A stretch of DNA of 40,639 nucleotides from Sulfolobaceae archaeon (GCA_028277025.1 JAPYVG010000015.1:1-40639); one strand, 5' to 3'. Positions 1 to 7,902 are shown, numbered from the stretch's first letter. Program-made: numbers and translations. The notes: generated from the letters alone by a model not told the origin.

Positions 1-43
1 ATAAGCCTTATGAGCCTAAATAGGTAAGCCCTCCCCCGAATCG

Positions 44-70
44 CCACGTGGGTTGAAAGGACCCACGTGG
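44..70. repeat. Perfect 9-bp hairpin at the start of repeat copy 1
   Basis: CCACGTGGG at 44-52 and CCCACGTGG at 62-70 are exact reverse complements around a 9-base loop, TTGAAAGGA. The right arm belongs to the shared repeat. In copy 2 the same right arm (2240-2248) lacks the adjacent left arm, but a near-matching arm, CCACGCGGG, lies further upstream at 2173-2181. Such subterminal hairpins are known at ends of IS200/IS605-type elements and palindrome-associated elements, which is why it is recorded separately. Confidence 0.8.
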
Positions 71-296
71 CAATGTTAGCTAACACTATGCTTGGAGTTT
101 GAGCGAAAGATTTATTACTGAACGCCAATACCCTCCCATCCAGTTTTTCACTCCCCAAACCTCGTGAGCAGAGCCCGTCATCAGTTAGGGAGATCATCAA
201 TAAAAACTACTTCGGTAATACTATATAAACACAACTTATCAAAACGATACTTAGATTAAAAATAACGAGTAGTTACATAGAAGCGTTACAGTCTCA
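51..296 (+). repeat. Long direct repeat, copy 1
   Basis: This stretch matches 2229-2477 over its whole length, with scattered substitutions and short indels. It begins at the right half of a palindrome (44-70) and ends with a 43-bp block (254-296) that also occurs inverted at 7848-7890. It contains a TATA-like box at 222-229 but no meaningful reading frame. Its left part is GC-rich for this genome (33 of 60 bases are G or C in 31-90, counted by hand). No transposase is attached. It could be a non-autonomous mobile element, a palindrome-associated repeat or the leftover end of an insertion sequence. The repeat itself is certain; its nature is not. Confidence 0.9.
222..229 (+). promoter_or_regulatory. 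TATA-like box inside repeat copy 1
   Basis: The sequence TATATAAA with flanking purines resembles a Sulfolobales TATA element. A start about 25 bases on would fall near 250, so a transcript would begin just before the conserved 43-bp block. The box is preserved in copy 2 (2403-2410). No coding gene begins within reach of copy 1 on this strand, so what it would express is unknown. Confidence 0.4.
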
Positions 297-357
297 GTGA
301 GCAATGCTAAGTCAATTACATAGAATATTAACGAAGGCAGATATAGGTTTTTAATTC

Positions 358-555
358 CTAATAAAAAACTATTGCAGAGACTATCGCTAGGGACGCCGTA
401 AAAGCGAAGAACGTATCATATATTTCTGAAGCTAATACGTTATGAGGGAACGCCGCATGAGATGCTAGAACGAAGTGTACTCCGGCCCATAGCGTTGCTG
501 AAATTCCACCAGCCCATCTTAGCCCTTTTATTCCTATTGTCCTAATCTCCTGCAT
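358..555 (-). CDS. Small membrane protein, hypothetical
   Basis: A 65-residue protein when started at ATG 555-553; one extra upstream TTG codon is in frame but less likely. It has a short charged N terminus and two hydrophobic stretches, roughly residues 15-32 and 47-65, so it probably crosses the membrane twice and ends inside or just after the second helix. No family was recognised. It lies just upstream of the MarR regulator end, on the same strand but downstream in transcription order, 60 bases after the MarR stop, so it could be read from the same message. A MarR gene followed by a small membrane protein is a common arrangement, but no function can be assigned. Confidence 0.6.
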   Translation of the reverse strand: MQEIRTIGIKGLRWAGGISATLWAGVHFVLASHAAFPHNVLASEIYDTFFAFTASLAIVSAIVFY

Positions 556-618
556 CAACTTTATTAACGAGTAAAATATTTCAAATCTTTTCCCAGAAGT
601 ATGGGAAAAAGTTTATAT

Positions 619-1059
619 TTAGGCCTCTATCTTCTGTTGTGAGGCTTCTTCTATAATAATATTGAAAAATTCGACAACACAACTCTGGTTTTTGACCTTA
701 TTTAAAAGCTTAAGTATCAAGTTTCTATACCTACATCTTACTTGACTTAGAATCGATAAACCCTTATCAGTAATCTTAACAATTACAACCCGTCTATCAT
801 TTGAATCCCTTTCCCTAGTCACATATCCGTTCTTTGCTAGTTTGTCTAACACTTCAACCATAGTCGACTTATTAACGTCAACTAGTTTAGCTAAAGTGGT
901 TACATTTTTCTCGCCTGAGGATAAGTAATAAAGCACTTGGACTTCAGTGTAAGTTAAGCCGAGTTTCTCAGACTCTAACTGTAATAATTTCCTCAGTTTT
1001 TTATGCCCCTTTAACACTATTTCCCAGTCTTCCAACCCTAACACCTTCTTTTCATACAC
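619..1059 (-). CDS. MarR-family transcriptional regulator
   Basis: A 146-residue winged-helix DNA-binding protein of typical MarR length. The winged-helix core lies around residues 35-105: helices around LTYTEVQVLYYL and VTTLAKLVDVNKSTM, then the wing with the family-typical D-x-R-R segment (RDSNDRRVVIVKITDKG). Flanking N- and C-terminal helices would form the dimer. The start is GTG at 1059-1057; an ATG two codons further on is out of frame. MarR proteins usually repress themselves and a neighbouring gene and are released by small aromatic or lipophilic ligands. An 11-bp palindrome lies 6 bases upstream of the start (1065-1075) and TATA-like sequences lie near 1100-1118. The nearest candidate target is the small membrane protein just downstream. 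Confidence 0.9.
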   Translation of the reverse strand: MYEKKVLGLEDWEIVLKGHKKLRKLLQLESEKLGLTYTEVQVLYYLSSGEKNVTTLAKLVDVNKSTMVEVLDKLAKNGYVTRERDSNDRRVVIVKITDKGLSILSQVRCRYRNLILKLLNKVKNQSCVVEFFNIIIEEASQQKIEA

Positions 1060-1064
1060 GCTTC

Positions 1065-1075
1065 ACGCAGTGCGT
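1065..1075. promoter_or_regulatory. Palindrome upstream of marR, candidate operator
   Basis: ACGCA-G-TGCGT is a perfect inverted repeat around one central base. It lies between the predicted transcription start (TATA-like sequences at about 1100-1118 on the minus strand) and the GTG start of the MarR gene. That position and symmetry suit autorepression by a MarR dimer. Binding is inferred, not shown. Confidence 0.45.
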
Positions 1076-1198
1076 ATAAGCCTCATCTAATCACTCTCTT
1101 GATTTAAAAGTTTATAAAACTATACAGTACGTTTGACCTTCTTGATTAGAAGTAAAGAAAATTATGCCGTTGCCAACAGTTTTTGATAAGCCGTGAAG

Positions 1199-1206
1199 TT
1201 TATATA
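1199..1206 (+). promoter_or_regulatory. TATA-like box before structured RNA candidate
   Basis: TTTATATA stands about 25 bases before 1228-1231, where the GC-rich structured segment starts. This spacing is what an archaeal TBP/TFB promoter requires. There is no coding gene on this strand until 2862, which supports the idea that the box drives a non-coding RNA. Confidence 0.5.
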
Positions 1207-1227
1207 CTTTAATGGTAAAGATGAGTA

Positions 1228-1450
1228 AAGCCACATCAGATGTGGATGGGTTTTCCCGAAAGGTGTGACGGTGAATAAAAGATGTGCAGGTTTCCCCACA
1301 TCCGTGATATTCCGCGGATGTGGATTGGGGTTATCCCGCTAAAGGGGCAGAGGGGTAACGGAAGTGACTCTGGTGAAGTCCAAGGGCTGAGGATTGGATA
1401 CAATTTCATGAAAATTCAATGAAGCCCAAACCCCTGCAGGACAGAAACTT
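1228..1450 (+). ncRNA. Candidate structured non-coding RNA 1
   Basis: This segment is a GC island in AT-rich DNA: 34 of 60 bases in 1301-1360 are G or C, counted by hand. It has strong self-complementarity: CCACATC 1231-1237 with GATGTGG 1239-1245; CCACATCCG 1296-1304 with CGGATGTGG 1315-1323 (9 perfect pairs, 10-base loop); and a wobble-tolerant stem of GTTATCCC (about 1330-1337) with GGGGTAAC (about 1352-1359). Two halves resemble each other: each has the CCACATC hairpin followed by a G-run, a short spacer, CCCG and another G-run. A TATA-like box precedes it. It has none of the landmarks I know for SRP RNA, and its RNase P-like scraps (GAAGTCC, ACAGAAA) are not in the proper order. A solo insertion-sequence end or TnpB-type guide RNA remnant is an alternative. 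Boundaries are approximate. Confidence 0.5.
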
Positions 1451-1555
1451 TAATCAAACAGTTTTAACAAACTCCTTCAACTTTCCTATTGAGATTACCT
1501 AAAATTTTTATTCTTAAGGAATTTTTCTAAATCTTCTATAATATGTGTTCCTTTC

Positions 1556-2080
1556 TCATTTACCTTCTTCTAGCTCCTTTAGTAGTTCATCGATTTTTTC
1601 TGAGACTTCTTTAATCTCGTACTTGGCAAAATATAATTCTATTACCTTCTTAGTCCCCTTTACTACGGTAATTAAATCCTCGAGTACTTGCTCCTTCTTA
1701 CTGTATTTACTAAAGCCCGGCTCAAAACCATTATATTGATAATCGTGAAGGTCTAAAGCGTAGTTCACAAGGTTTACAATATCAATCCCTATCTTCCTTA
1801 ACAATTGCGCTAAACCATACATACCATGCGTAGGAACTACGTGTGCTTTCTTTTTAATCCACTTCCTCTCTTGATCGTCCTTGGCTAAGTTAATTAATTT
1901 GTCTTCATTAGTTACTATGAATGCGCTCATTAACGCTTTCACTGCACTAAAAGCTTTTCCTGCAGAGTTTCTAGTGTAGCCTTCCTTCCATAGAGTAAGG
2001 GAGAGAAGAAGGTCAGATAGGCTTTCAATTATTCTGGCTTCGACGTAGTCCTCTCCAACCTTATAAAGATCCTTCTCCAT
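1556..2080 (-). CDS. PaREP1/HEPN-like protein
   Basis: A 174-residue, mostly helical protein. The segment around residues 38-55 (RNSAGKAFSAVKALMSA) has the pattern of PaREP1-family proteins, crenarchaeal relatives of HEPN domains, and a conserved-looking lysine/histidine stretch (KKAHVVPTHGMYG) follows at about residues 76-88. The C terminus is a charged helix rich in K and E. HEPN proteins are often RNases or toxins, but the RNase R-x4-6-H motif is not clearly present, so activity is uncertain. The start is ATG 2080-2078. It lies between the two copies of the direct repeat, with no nucleotidyltransferase partner next to it. A related protein is encoded at 18532-18993. Confidence 0.65.
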   Translation of the reverse strand: MEKDLYKVGEDYVEARIIESLSDLLLSLTLWKEGYTRNSAGKAFSAVKALMSAFIVTNEDKLINLAKDDQERKWIKKKAHVVPTHGMYGLAQLLRKIGIDIVNLVNYALDLHDYQYNGFEPGFSKYSKKEQVLEDLITVVKGTKKVIELYFAKYEIKEVSEKIDELLKELEEGK

Positions 2081-2861
2081 AGTTATTCTTTTTCGTCAAA
2101 GTTAAAAACGATTATTTGCTAACATGAGACTATAGTGTTTATCCGTGACGTAACTTTTCCTTGCTTCTAATTCCACGCGGGCTAAGGGATCATACGCAGT
2201 TACACTAGTCGAGGGAAACATCTATATAGGTTGAAAGGACCCACGTGGCAATGTTAGCTAATACTATGCTTGAAGTTTGAGCGAAAGATTTATTACTGAA
2301 CACCACTACCCTCCCATCCGCACTTTTATCACTCCCCAAACCTCGTAAGCAGTGCCCGTCACCAGTTAGGGAGATCATCAATAAGAACTACTTCGGTAGT
2401 ACTATATAAACAGGACTTGTCAAAACGATATTTAGATTAAAAATAACGAGCAGTTACGTAGAAGCGTTACAGTCTCATTTACTCTCTTTTGGGCTATACA
2501 CTAACTTTATGAGTAATCTAAGCTTAAGTGAAGGCACAAAGGCTACTATATGTTGCTAAGAAAATTAGTTAGAAACGAGTAGAGGAGGAAATTACTATTT
2601 TCTAACGGTAGACATGCTTGAGCTAGTTAGCGAGATTAATAGACATGTAAATCTAAAAATCGAAAAGTGAATCTCTTATTAAATTATTGTGTTCATACCT
2701 TATATTAGCCTGATCCAGTAGTACACTAGTATTTAAAAACGTAATGATTTACTTTTCATATGTTCAGTATGAACTATTAACGAAATTTTTACCGTAGCCC
2801 TAACTCGTGTTCTCTAAAGCTGAGGAAAAAACTTTAATATCTCTAATAGATTAAAAATTAT
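2081..2861. other. 780-base gap: repeat copy 2 and probable gene relic
   Basis: The gap holds the second copy of the long repeat (2229-2477) and then AT-rich DNA without an intact gene. At 2562-2669 a short frame that is open back to a stop, with no good start, encodes a hydrophilic tail ending in MLELVSEINRHVNLKIEK and a stop codon. The bases just upstream give gene-like peptides in other frames. This looks like the end of a decayed small gene, possibly an antitoxin-sized protein. The last 100 bases form the promoter region of the MMPL gene, with a TATA-like CTTTAATA near 2831. Confidence 0.4.
2229..2477 (+). repeat. Long direct repeat, copy 2
   Basis: Same orientation as copy 1 (51-296) and alignable along its whole length, including the TATA-like box (2403-2410) and the 43-bp terminal block (2435-2477). 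Differences are point changes such as a tail variant CAGTTACGTAG, where copy 1 has TAGTTACATAG, plus small indels. Unlike copy 1, the left arm of the entry palindrome is not adjacent but lies about 60 bases upstream (2173-2181) as CCACGCGGG. The 1.9 kb between the two copies could be lost by recombination between them. Confidence 0.9.
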
Positions 2862-5396
2862 ATGGTAAATTCTAAAATAGTAGTAGTTATATGGACGATA
2901 ATTATTCTTATTTCCCTATTTCTTGCATCACAATCCTCTACACATATAACATATAATGAAAACATCACTTTCCCCAATAACTCTAAGGCGTATATCGCAT
3001 ATGAGTTACTATCAAACTACTTCCCCTCAGGGAGTGGAAATAACTCTATTGACGTGGTACTAATAAACGCTACCCCTTACGAAAACTACTTAGTTGAGGA
3101 AAAAATACTACAACAACCTCTTGTAACTAACGCTAGCGGGTTAGCGAACGTTTATATATCCTACGCCACGTTTCTAGGAAAAGCGATTAACGAGACCGGA
3201 AAGCTGATTAACGAGAGCGCGTTCGCACTATATATTTACCCACAATTATTCACAAAGTATTATTATGTTACAGAGAACTTAAGCAAGGCTGAAGCCCTTG
3301 CCTCCCAAGGCATGCCAACGAACTACACGGAGTTTTACCAAACATTTGCTGAGGTTTATGCTTCAATGCATAATTACACAATAGCCTTTGAGGAAGGAAT
3401 TTCAAAACTGAATAAGATGCAACTGGTTGCGCTTTACGTTTTCCCAGACACAAGTTCCATTAACGCATCATACATAAGCTATGAATTACCTAATGCCGTG
3501 GCGAAGGTGTTAAATATATCACCGCAAATTTCAGCATTACTTCTCTTTAAGAGCATCGATGAGGTCTTAAACGAGAGCCCTTCACAGTTCTTTTCACTTA
3601 TTACCCCGCCTTCCTCGCTTACTGCAATTTACGAAAAGAATAACGTAAGCGTAATCCTAGTTTATACTAAATATCCCCCAACATATTCTTTCGAGAACGG
3701 TACCTTAGCAGATGAACTCGCTGTACCCTACATTCAGAACGCTGTGAAATCAACTTTTAGCGGTAAGTTCTATATTACTGGAACAACACCACTTAATGCC
3801 CAACTCTCTCAGTTATCTAACGAATACGATGCCATAACTTTTGTATTAGTTTTCTTCTTTCTGGTACTCATTATAGGGATTTACTTTAGGAGCATTATAG
3901 CACCTTTGATCACACTAACCCTCATAAGCCTTTCAACGATTATAGGGTTTGGTCTAGTTACGGTAATAAGCATCATTACTAACCAATTAATAGATTTCCA
4001 AGTAATAGAACCGATGATAACTGTACTCATGGGGATAGGAGCTGATTATAGTGTATTCCTACTTTCACGATTCAGAGAAGAATTAGGTAAGGGAGTTAGT
4101 AAAGAAGAAGCTATGAGGATATCAGTAAAAACCTCTGGTAGGGCTATAATTATAAGTGGGCTTTCAGTAACCCTTGTGTTTCTCAGCATGACTTTCATAC
4201 CTTTTGCCAGCCAGTGGGGTTTAGCTATAGGCCTTTCTGTTCCCTTTACTGTAGGAATAGCCGTCACGCTCTTACCAATAATTTACGGTAAGATGGGGTG
4301 GAAAGTGTTCTGGCCATCAAAGAACTTTAAAGTAAGACCGCGTTTTGAGAACGCAGTTAGGAATTCGGTAAAACGTTATAAGACCGTAATAATCTCGTCA
4401 TTAATCATAGGAGCACTTGTAGGATTTTACCTAATTTCCATTCCGCTTAACTTAAACTTTATATCATATTTACCCAACACTCCAGCAGTTCAAGGACTAA
4501 ACGTCATAAACAATGCTTTCGGTGAAAATTACCTAAACCCAGTATTGATAGTCTTCAATTATTCCCATCCAATCAGTATAAATGACTTAGAAAAGATCGG
4601 ACAATTCGAATTGCAACTTGAAAAAATGAACGGAGTAGAGGAAGTTTTTGGCCCCGTGCCACCAGGATTTAACGGCACAATTACCCCTGCAGTATTAAGC
4701 GAATATAAAGCAAATGTTGGGTTAAACAATAGGACTTTATTAGTTACTGTGATCCCAAGCTATAAATACGATACTGTACAAGCTTACCAGCTAGTTAAGA
4801 ACATTGAGAGTTTAGCAAGCAATTACAACGGTTATGTAGGGGGTACTACCGCTTATTATTTGGCCTTCATGAATTATTTATTCCCCTATTATCACACCTT
4901 GCTTGTATTATTACCATTAGCTTTAGCGATAGTTGTATCAGTGTTTATTCGCTCATTTAGAATAGGAATAGGGGTTAGTCTTAGCATACTCTTAAGTATA
5001 GGATTATCATTGGCAGTTGTTTACATACTGTTCCAAGTATCGCCAGACGTAGGAATACTATTTATAATCCCAATATTAGTTTACGTATTAATGATGGGCC
5101 TAGGAAACGATTACAGTATTTTCATACTTACAAGAGTGAAGGAGGAGTTTGAGAGAGGTACTGATGAAGCTATAGTTAAAGGTCTTTCAGTTTCAGCTAA
5201 CACTGTAACAGCACTGGGAGTAATCTTAGCGTTCTCTTTCGGAGCATTAGTTGTAGATCCTATCAAAAGCATACAAGAACTCGGATTGGCAATAGCATTA
5301 GCCGCTCTCTTCGATACTTTCATAATTAGAGTTTTTATATATCCAGCAATTTTACACCTAGCATTACCTAAAAGAAAAGAGAAAGAAAAAGAGTGA
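2862..5396 (+). CDS. MMPL/RND-family membrane transporter
   Basis: An 844-residue member of the RND superfamily, MMPL branch, with the classical duplicated layout: TM1 (about residues 7-25), a long extracytoplasmic loop to about residue 315, TM2-6, a cytoplasmic link, TM7 (about 505-525), a second outer loop, and TM8-12. The proton-relay signatures are present in both halves: GADYSVF with Asp395 and GNDYSIF with Asp750. The outer loops are rich in N-x-S/T sequons. Relatives export lipids or other hydrophobic molecules using the proton gradient; the substrate here is unknown. A TATA-like element about 25-30 bases upstream of the ATG suggests a leaderless message. A surface glycoprotein gene follows 63 bases later on the same strand and may be its partner. 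Confidence 0.9.
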   Translation: MVNSKIVVVIWTIIILISLFLASQSSTHITYNENITFPNNSKAYIAYELLSNYFPSGSGNNSIDVVLINATPYENYLVEEKILQQPLVTNASGLANVYISYATFLGKAINETGKLINESAFALYIYPQLFTKYYYVTENLSKAEALASQGMPTNYTEFYQTFAEVYASMHNYTIAFEEGISKLNKMQLVALYVFPDTSSINASYISYELPNAVAKVLNISPQISALLLFKSIDEVLNESPSQFFSLITPPSSLTAIYEKNNVSVILVYTKYPPTYSFENGTLADELAVPYIQNAVKSTFSGKFYITGTTPLNAQLSQLSNEYDAITFVLVFFFLVLIIGIYFRSIIAPLITLTLISLSTIIGFGLVTVISIITNQLIDFQVIEPMITVLMGIGADYSVFLLSRFREELGKGVSKEEAMRISVKTSGRAIIISGLSVTLVFLSMTFIPFASQWGLAIGLSVPFTVGIAVTLLPIIYGKMGWKVFWPSKNFKVRPRFENAVRNSVKRYKTVIISSLIIGALVGFYLISIPLNLNFISYLPNTPAVQGLNVINNAFGENYLNPVLIVFNYSHPISINDLEKIGQFELQLEKMNGVEEVFGPVPPGFNGTITPAVLSEYKANVGLNNRTLLVTVIPSYKYDTVQAYQLVKNIESLASNYNGYVGGTTAYYLAFMNYLFPYYHTLLVLLPLALAIVVSVFIRSFRIGIGVSLSILLSIGLSLAVVYILFQVSPDVGILFIIPILVYVLMMGLGNDYSIFILTRVKEEFERGTDEAIVKGLSVSANTVTALGVILAFSFGALVVDPIKSIQELGLAIALAALFDTFIIRVFIYPAILHLALPKRKEKEKE

Positions 5397-5430
5397 AATG
5401 AAATTTGTACTGCAGTGTTCCAATGAATCC

Positions 5431-5439
5431 TTTTATAAA
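5431..5439 (+). promoter_or_regulatory. TATA-like box for surface glycoprotein gene
   Basis: TTTTATAAA lies about 25 bases before the start codons at 5460-5465. It gives the downstream gene its own promoter, with a transcript beginning at or next to the start codon. Confidence 0.55.
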
Positions 5440-5459
5440 CTGGAACTCTCTTTGAATAA

Positions 5460-7112
5460 GTGATGAAAGGAAGAAAAAGCGTGTTCATATTATTAACTCT
5501 ATTCTTGTTACCGATTTTTTCAACCCTAACAGTAGTTTCACAAACAAGCCAACAACAATTAACAATAATTTACGAAAGGTATGGGAGTATATACTCTTAT
5601 ACTGAAGGGTCAATAACGCCTATAACTCATTTGTCAACAGTAACGTATATTACTGAGTCAGTAATTTACAAGAACACAGTTAGCTCTAATTCAACATTAC
5701 AAATAAATTATAATAAGACCATTTACCTCCTAACTTTCTCTTCCACTGTAAAGAACTTTAGCGGGGTAATTACAATAAATGCTTCTGAAAATATGGGACT
5801 TACAATAACCTCCACTATTCCAAATTTAATTAGAATTATAGTAAACACCTCTGGGCAGTCAACTTTAGTGTGGAGCGGATTATCTACATCAAACATAACT
5901 ATTAACACATACGCGTATATTAATGGTAGTGGTAGTGTAATATTACAATTCGCTAACGGAACCTCTGTCTCCAGCCTCAGTGTAAATGTTAAGGCGGGAC
6001 AAGTGGTGAGTGAGAGAATCTCACTTCTACTCTATGAAATATCCAGTGTCTCAGTTAAACTTCAAACTACGGGCACACTTACAGTAACTACACAGATCCC
6101 GAGAAGATACACACCTTTATTCTTCTCGACCTTATATAATGGGACACAGTTTGTAGGAAATTCGAGCGGTGTAATTGCGACAATGGCTTACTTTAACGGT
6201 ACTTTTGTCCCCGCACTAATATGGAAAGGAGAAGGAATAGGTCTTCAACACTTTTTCATGCTTGGAAAATTGAAGGCACATTTTGAGACAATAGAATTTT
6301 ATGGTGTTAATGGCACCGTATTAGGTTATGTGCATATGGTAAGTATTAGCGGATCTGAAAACTTATCCATGGGATTTGTAAGTCACTCAACTAATCTTTA
6401 CTTCGGTGAAGAAAAGATAGTAGAAGTTCAAGGTGTTCAAACCCAAAAACCTCAATTTATATCAACAACTTATATCAACGGCAACCCAGTAATCATTGTT
6501 ATAACCACTCATGGTAAAGCCTCTTCAACAGCTAATGTCACGTTATACCACGAAGTGATCATTAATTCCAGTGAAAACTTCTTAGTAATTGTGGCGATTA
6601 ATTCGACTGCTAAAGCGATTGTAGTTACAAACACTAATTCCACAATAAATGTTACCGTAACTAAGCCTGTTAACGTTACTACAACCAACGTAAATATTAG
6701 CGGTAAAGTTTATACCGCACAGCAAGTCACAGTAAATGCTACATCACGTTATATATTATTTAACCTAAGCTTAATGATTAATACTAGTGCTGTAACGGTG
6801 TACAAAGTTGTAGACGGAAAGCTCATCCAACTTAATTCAGAAAACTACTTCGTATCGAACGGAAAGATCTACATATTTGATGACCCATCAACTACTTATT
6901 ACGTAGTTTACGGTGTAACATCAACACCTCAAACAACAACTACTACTCAAAACACTACAACACCCTCAGCCTCATCTGTTCCAGTAGTAGCCTCTCCGCT
7001 CTCGTCACCTACAACCTCGTCAACTACTTCATCAAATCTAGTATACATCACAATAGGTGTAATTCTAATAATCATAATTGTCGGTGTAGTGCTAGTATTG
7101 AGGAGAAGATAA
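5460..7112 (+). CDS. Secreted, membrane-anchored Thr/Ser-rich glycoprotein
   Basis: A 550-residue protein with an N-terminal signal or anchor (about residues 6-26, after KGRK), a long beta-rich extracytoplasmic region with dozens of N-x-S/T sequons, a low-complexity Thr/Ser/Pro stalk (about 485-525) and a C-terminal transmembrane helix followed by RRR. This is the layout of archaeal surface glycoproteins held by a C-terminal anchor. The start is GTG 5460 or the next codon, ATG 5463; a TATA-like box at 5431-5439 suits either. The gene follows the MMPL transporter on the same strand, so it may be an outer accessory of it, but it also has a promoter of its own. No enzyme motif was found. Confidence 0.75.
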   Translation: MMKGRKSVFILLTLFLLPIFSTLTVVSQTSQQQLTIIYERYGSIYSYTEGSITPITHLSTVTYITESVIYKNTVSSNSTLQINYNKTIYLLTFSSTVKNFSGVITINASENMGLTITSTIPNLIRIIVNTSGQSTLVWSGLSTSNITINTYAYINGSGSVILQFANGTSVSSLSVNVKAGQVVSERISLLLYEISSVSVKLQTTGTLTVTTQIPRRYTPLFFSTLYNGTQFVGNSSGVIATMAYFNGTFVPALIWKGEGIGLQHFFMLGKLKAHFETIEFYGVNGTVLGYVHMVSISGSENLSMGFVSHSTNLYFGEEKIVEVQGVQTQKPQFISTTYINGNPVIIVITTHGKASSTANVTLYHEVIINSSENFLVIVAINSTAKAIVVTNTNSTINVTVTKPVNVTTTNVNISGKVYTAQQVTVNATSRYILFNLSLMINTSAVTVYKVVDGKLIQLNSENYFVSNGKIYIFDDPSTTYYVVYGVTSTPQTTTTTQNTTTPSASSVPVVASPLSSPTTSSTTSSNLVYITIGVILIIIIVGVVLVLRRR

Positions 7113-7139
7113 CAAGTTAGTAATTAATTAGAATATCAT

Positions 7140-7730
7140 TCACTTTTTTCCCATTTCTCTTTTCCTTATCATATTCACGCTTTCCAGTAGAAGTATAACG
7201 TATCCTACTTCACTTAAAGAGAATATAAGGGGAAATAGTAGACCAAATAAATACCCAATAACCATGAAAAGAGATGCAATCCTAAACATATCATTTCGCG
7301 TCATTAAGTATAATTCATTAAAAATGAAAGAGACTATCAACCCACCGAAAGAAAACAGAAGAACGCCATAATACTCTAACTGCTCAAAATAAAGGAATAT
7401 CATACCTAAACTCTGCAAGAAAATTAATGAATAGTACTTCTTTATCCTAAACGACAAAAGAAAATAATTTATGTTACTCAGAATGTTAATTATTGCAAAA
7501 TATATTACAAGATTTGGAGGAAGAAAAAGGAACGTGATACTTGCTAACCCTAGTACTGAACCGGCAAGCAAGTATTCACTCTCCCTCTTAGTGAGCCTTT
7601 TTACCTTGACCTCTTCCTCCTTAACTATATTAGTAGCCGGTATTTCAAAAAGGGGGTAATGACACCTCATACAAAACTGAGCGTCATCCGGATTCTCATA
7701 ACCACATCTAGGGCACTTCTTCATACTCAT
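7140..7730 (-). CDS. Zinc-ribbon membrane protein, hypothetical
   Basis: Started at ATG 7730-7728, the protein has 196 residues and begins [10 protein letters not shown]. An N-terminal zinc ribbon (C-P-R-C ... F-C-M-R-C, about residues 6-24) is followed by a charged linker and about six hydrophobic segments spaced to the C terminus. The reading frame extends 35 codons further upstream, but that part is Cys/Arg-rich with no match, and a TATA-like GTATAAAAT at 7751-7759 lies about 25 bases before 7730, which favours the shorter form. Small zinc ribbons fused to membrane domains are common in archaea and mostly uncharacterised. The gene converges on the surface glycoprotein, 27 bases from its stop. 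Confidence 0.7.
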   Translation of the reverse strand: MSMKKCPRCGYENPDDAQFCMRCHYPLFEIPATNIVKEEEVKVKRLTKRESEYLLAGSVLGLASITFLFLPPNLVIYFAIINILSNINYFLLSFRIKKYYSLIFLQSLGMIFLYFEQLEYYGVLLFSFGGLIVSFIFNELYLMTRNDMFRIASLFMVIGYLFGLLFPLIFSLSEVGYVILLLESVNMIRKREMGKK

Positions 7731-7847
7731 CAAAAACATTCTTCTCCTTCGTATAAAATCTTTGTGAGAGCATAAATTATTCCTAAATAGCGGAGAACAA
7801 AAGTAAGTGTAATCTTGATGAATCAACGTTCTCATTATATTTGGCTA

Positions 7848-7890
7848 TGAGACTGTAACGCTTCTACGTAACTACTCGTTATTTTTAATC
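7848..7890 (-). repeat. Inverted 43-bp copy of the repeat end
   Basis: This block is the reverse complement of 254-296 and 2435-2477, with at most one or two mismatches, and similarity stops sharply at both sides. Only the terminal 43 bp of the 246-bp repeat is present here, so this block is the most conserved or separately mobile part. Read on the plus strand it contains TTATTTTTAAT and lies directly before structured RNA candidate 2, so it may act as that RNA's promoter. Confidence 0.85.
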
Positions 7891-7902
7891 ACTTCTAAAA
7901 AG

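Noticed and set aside
1..11. ATAAG-C-CTTAT palindrome at the window start
   Set aside because: It is short, AT-rich and at the cut edge of the window; such palindromes are expected by chance here.
51..70. GTTGAAAGG resembles the 3' end of some Sulfolobus CRISPR repeats
   Set aside because: There is no regularly spaced repeat of 24-25 bases around it; the motif lies in the loop of a hairpin in a long two-copy repeat.
1228..1450. RNase P RNA or SRP RNA
   Set aside because: GAAGTCC and ACAGAAA look RNase P-like, but their order and the 3' consensus are wrong, and the SRP apical loop motif is absent.
4046..5488. Minus-strand frames inside the MMPL gene
   Set aside because: They are antisense to a well-supported transporter and encode no recognisable protein.
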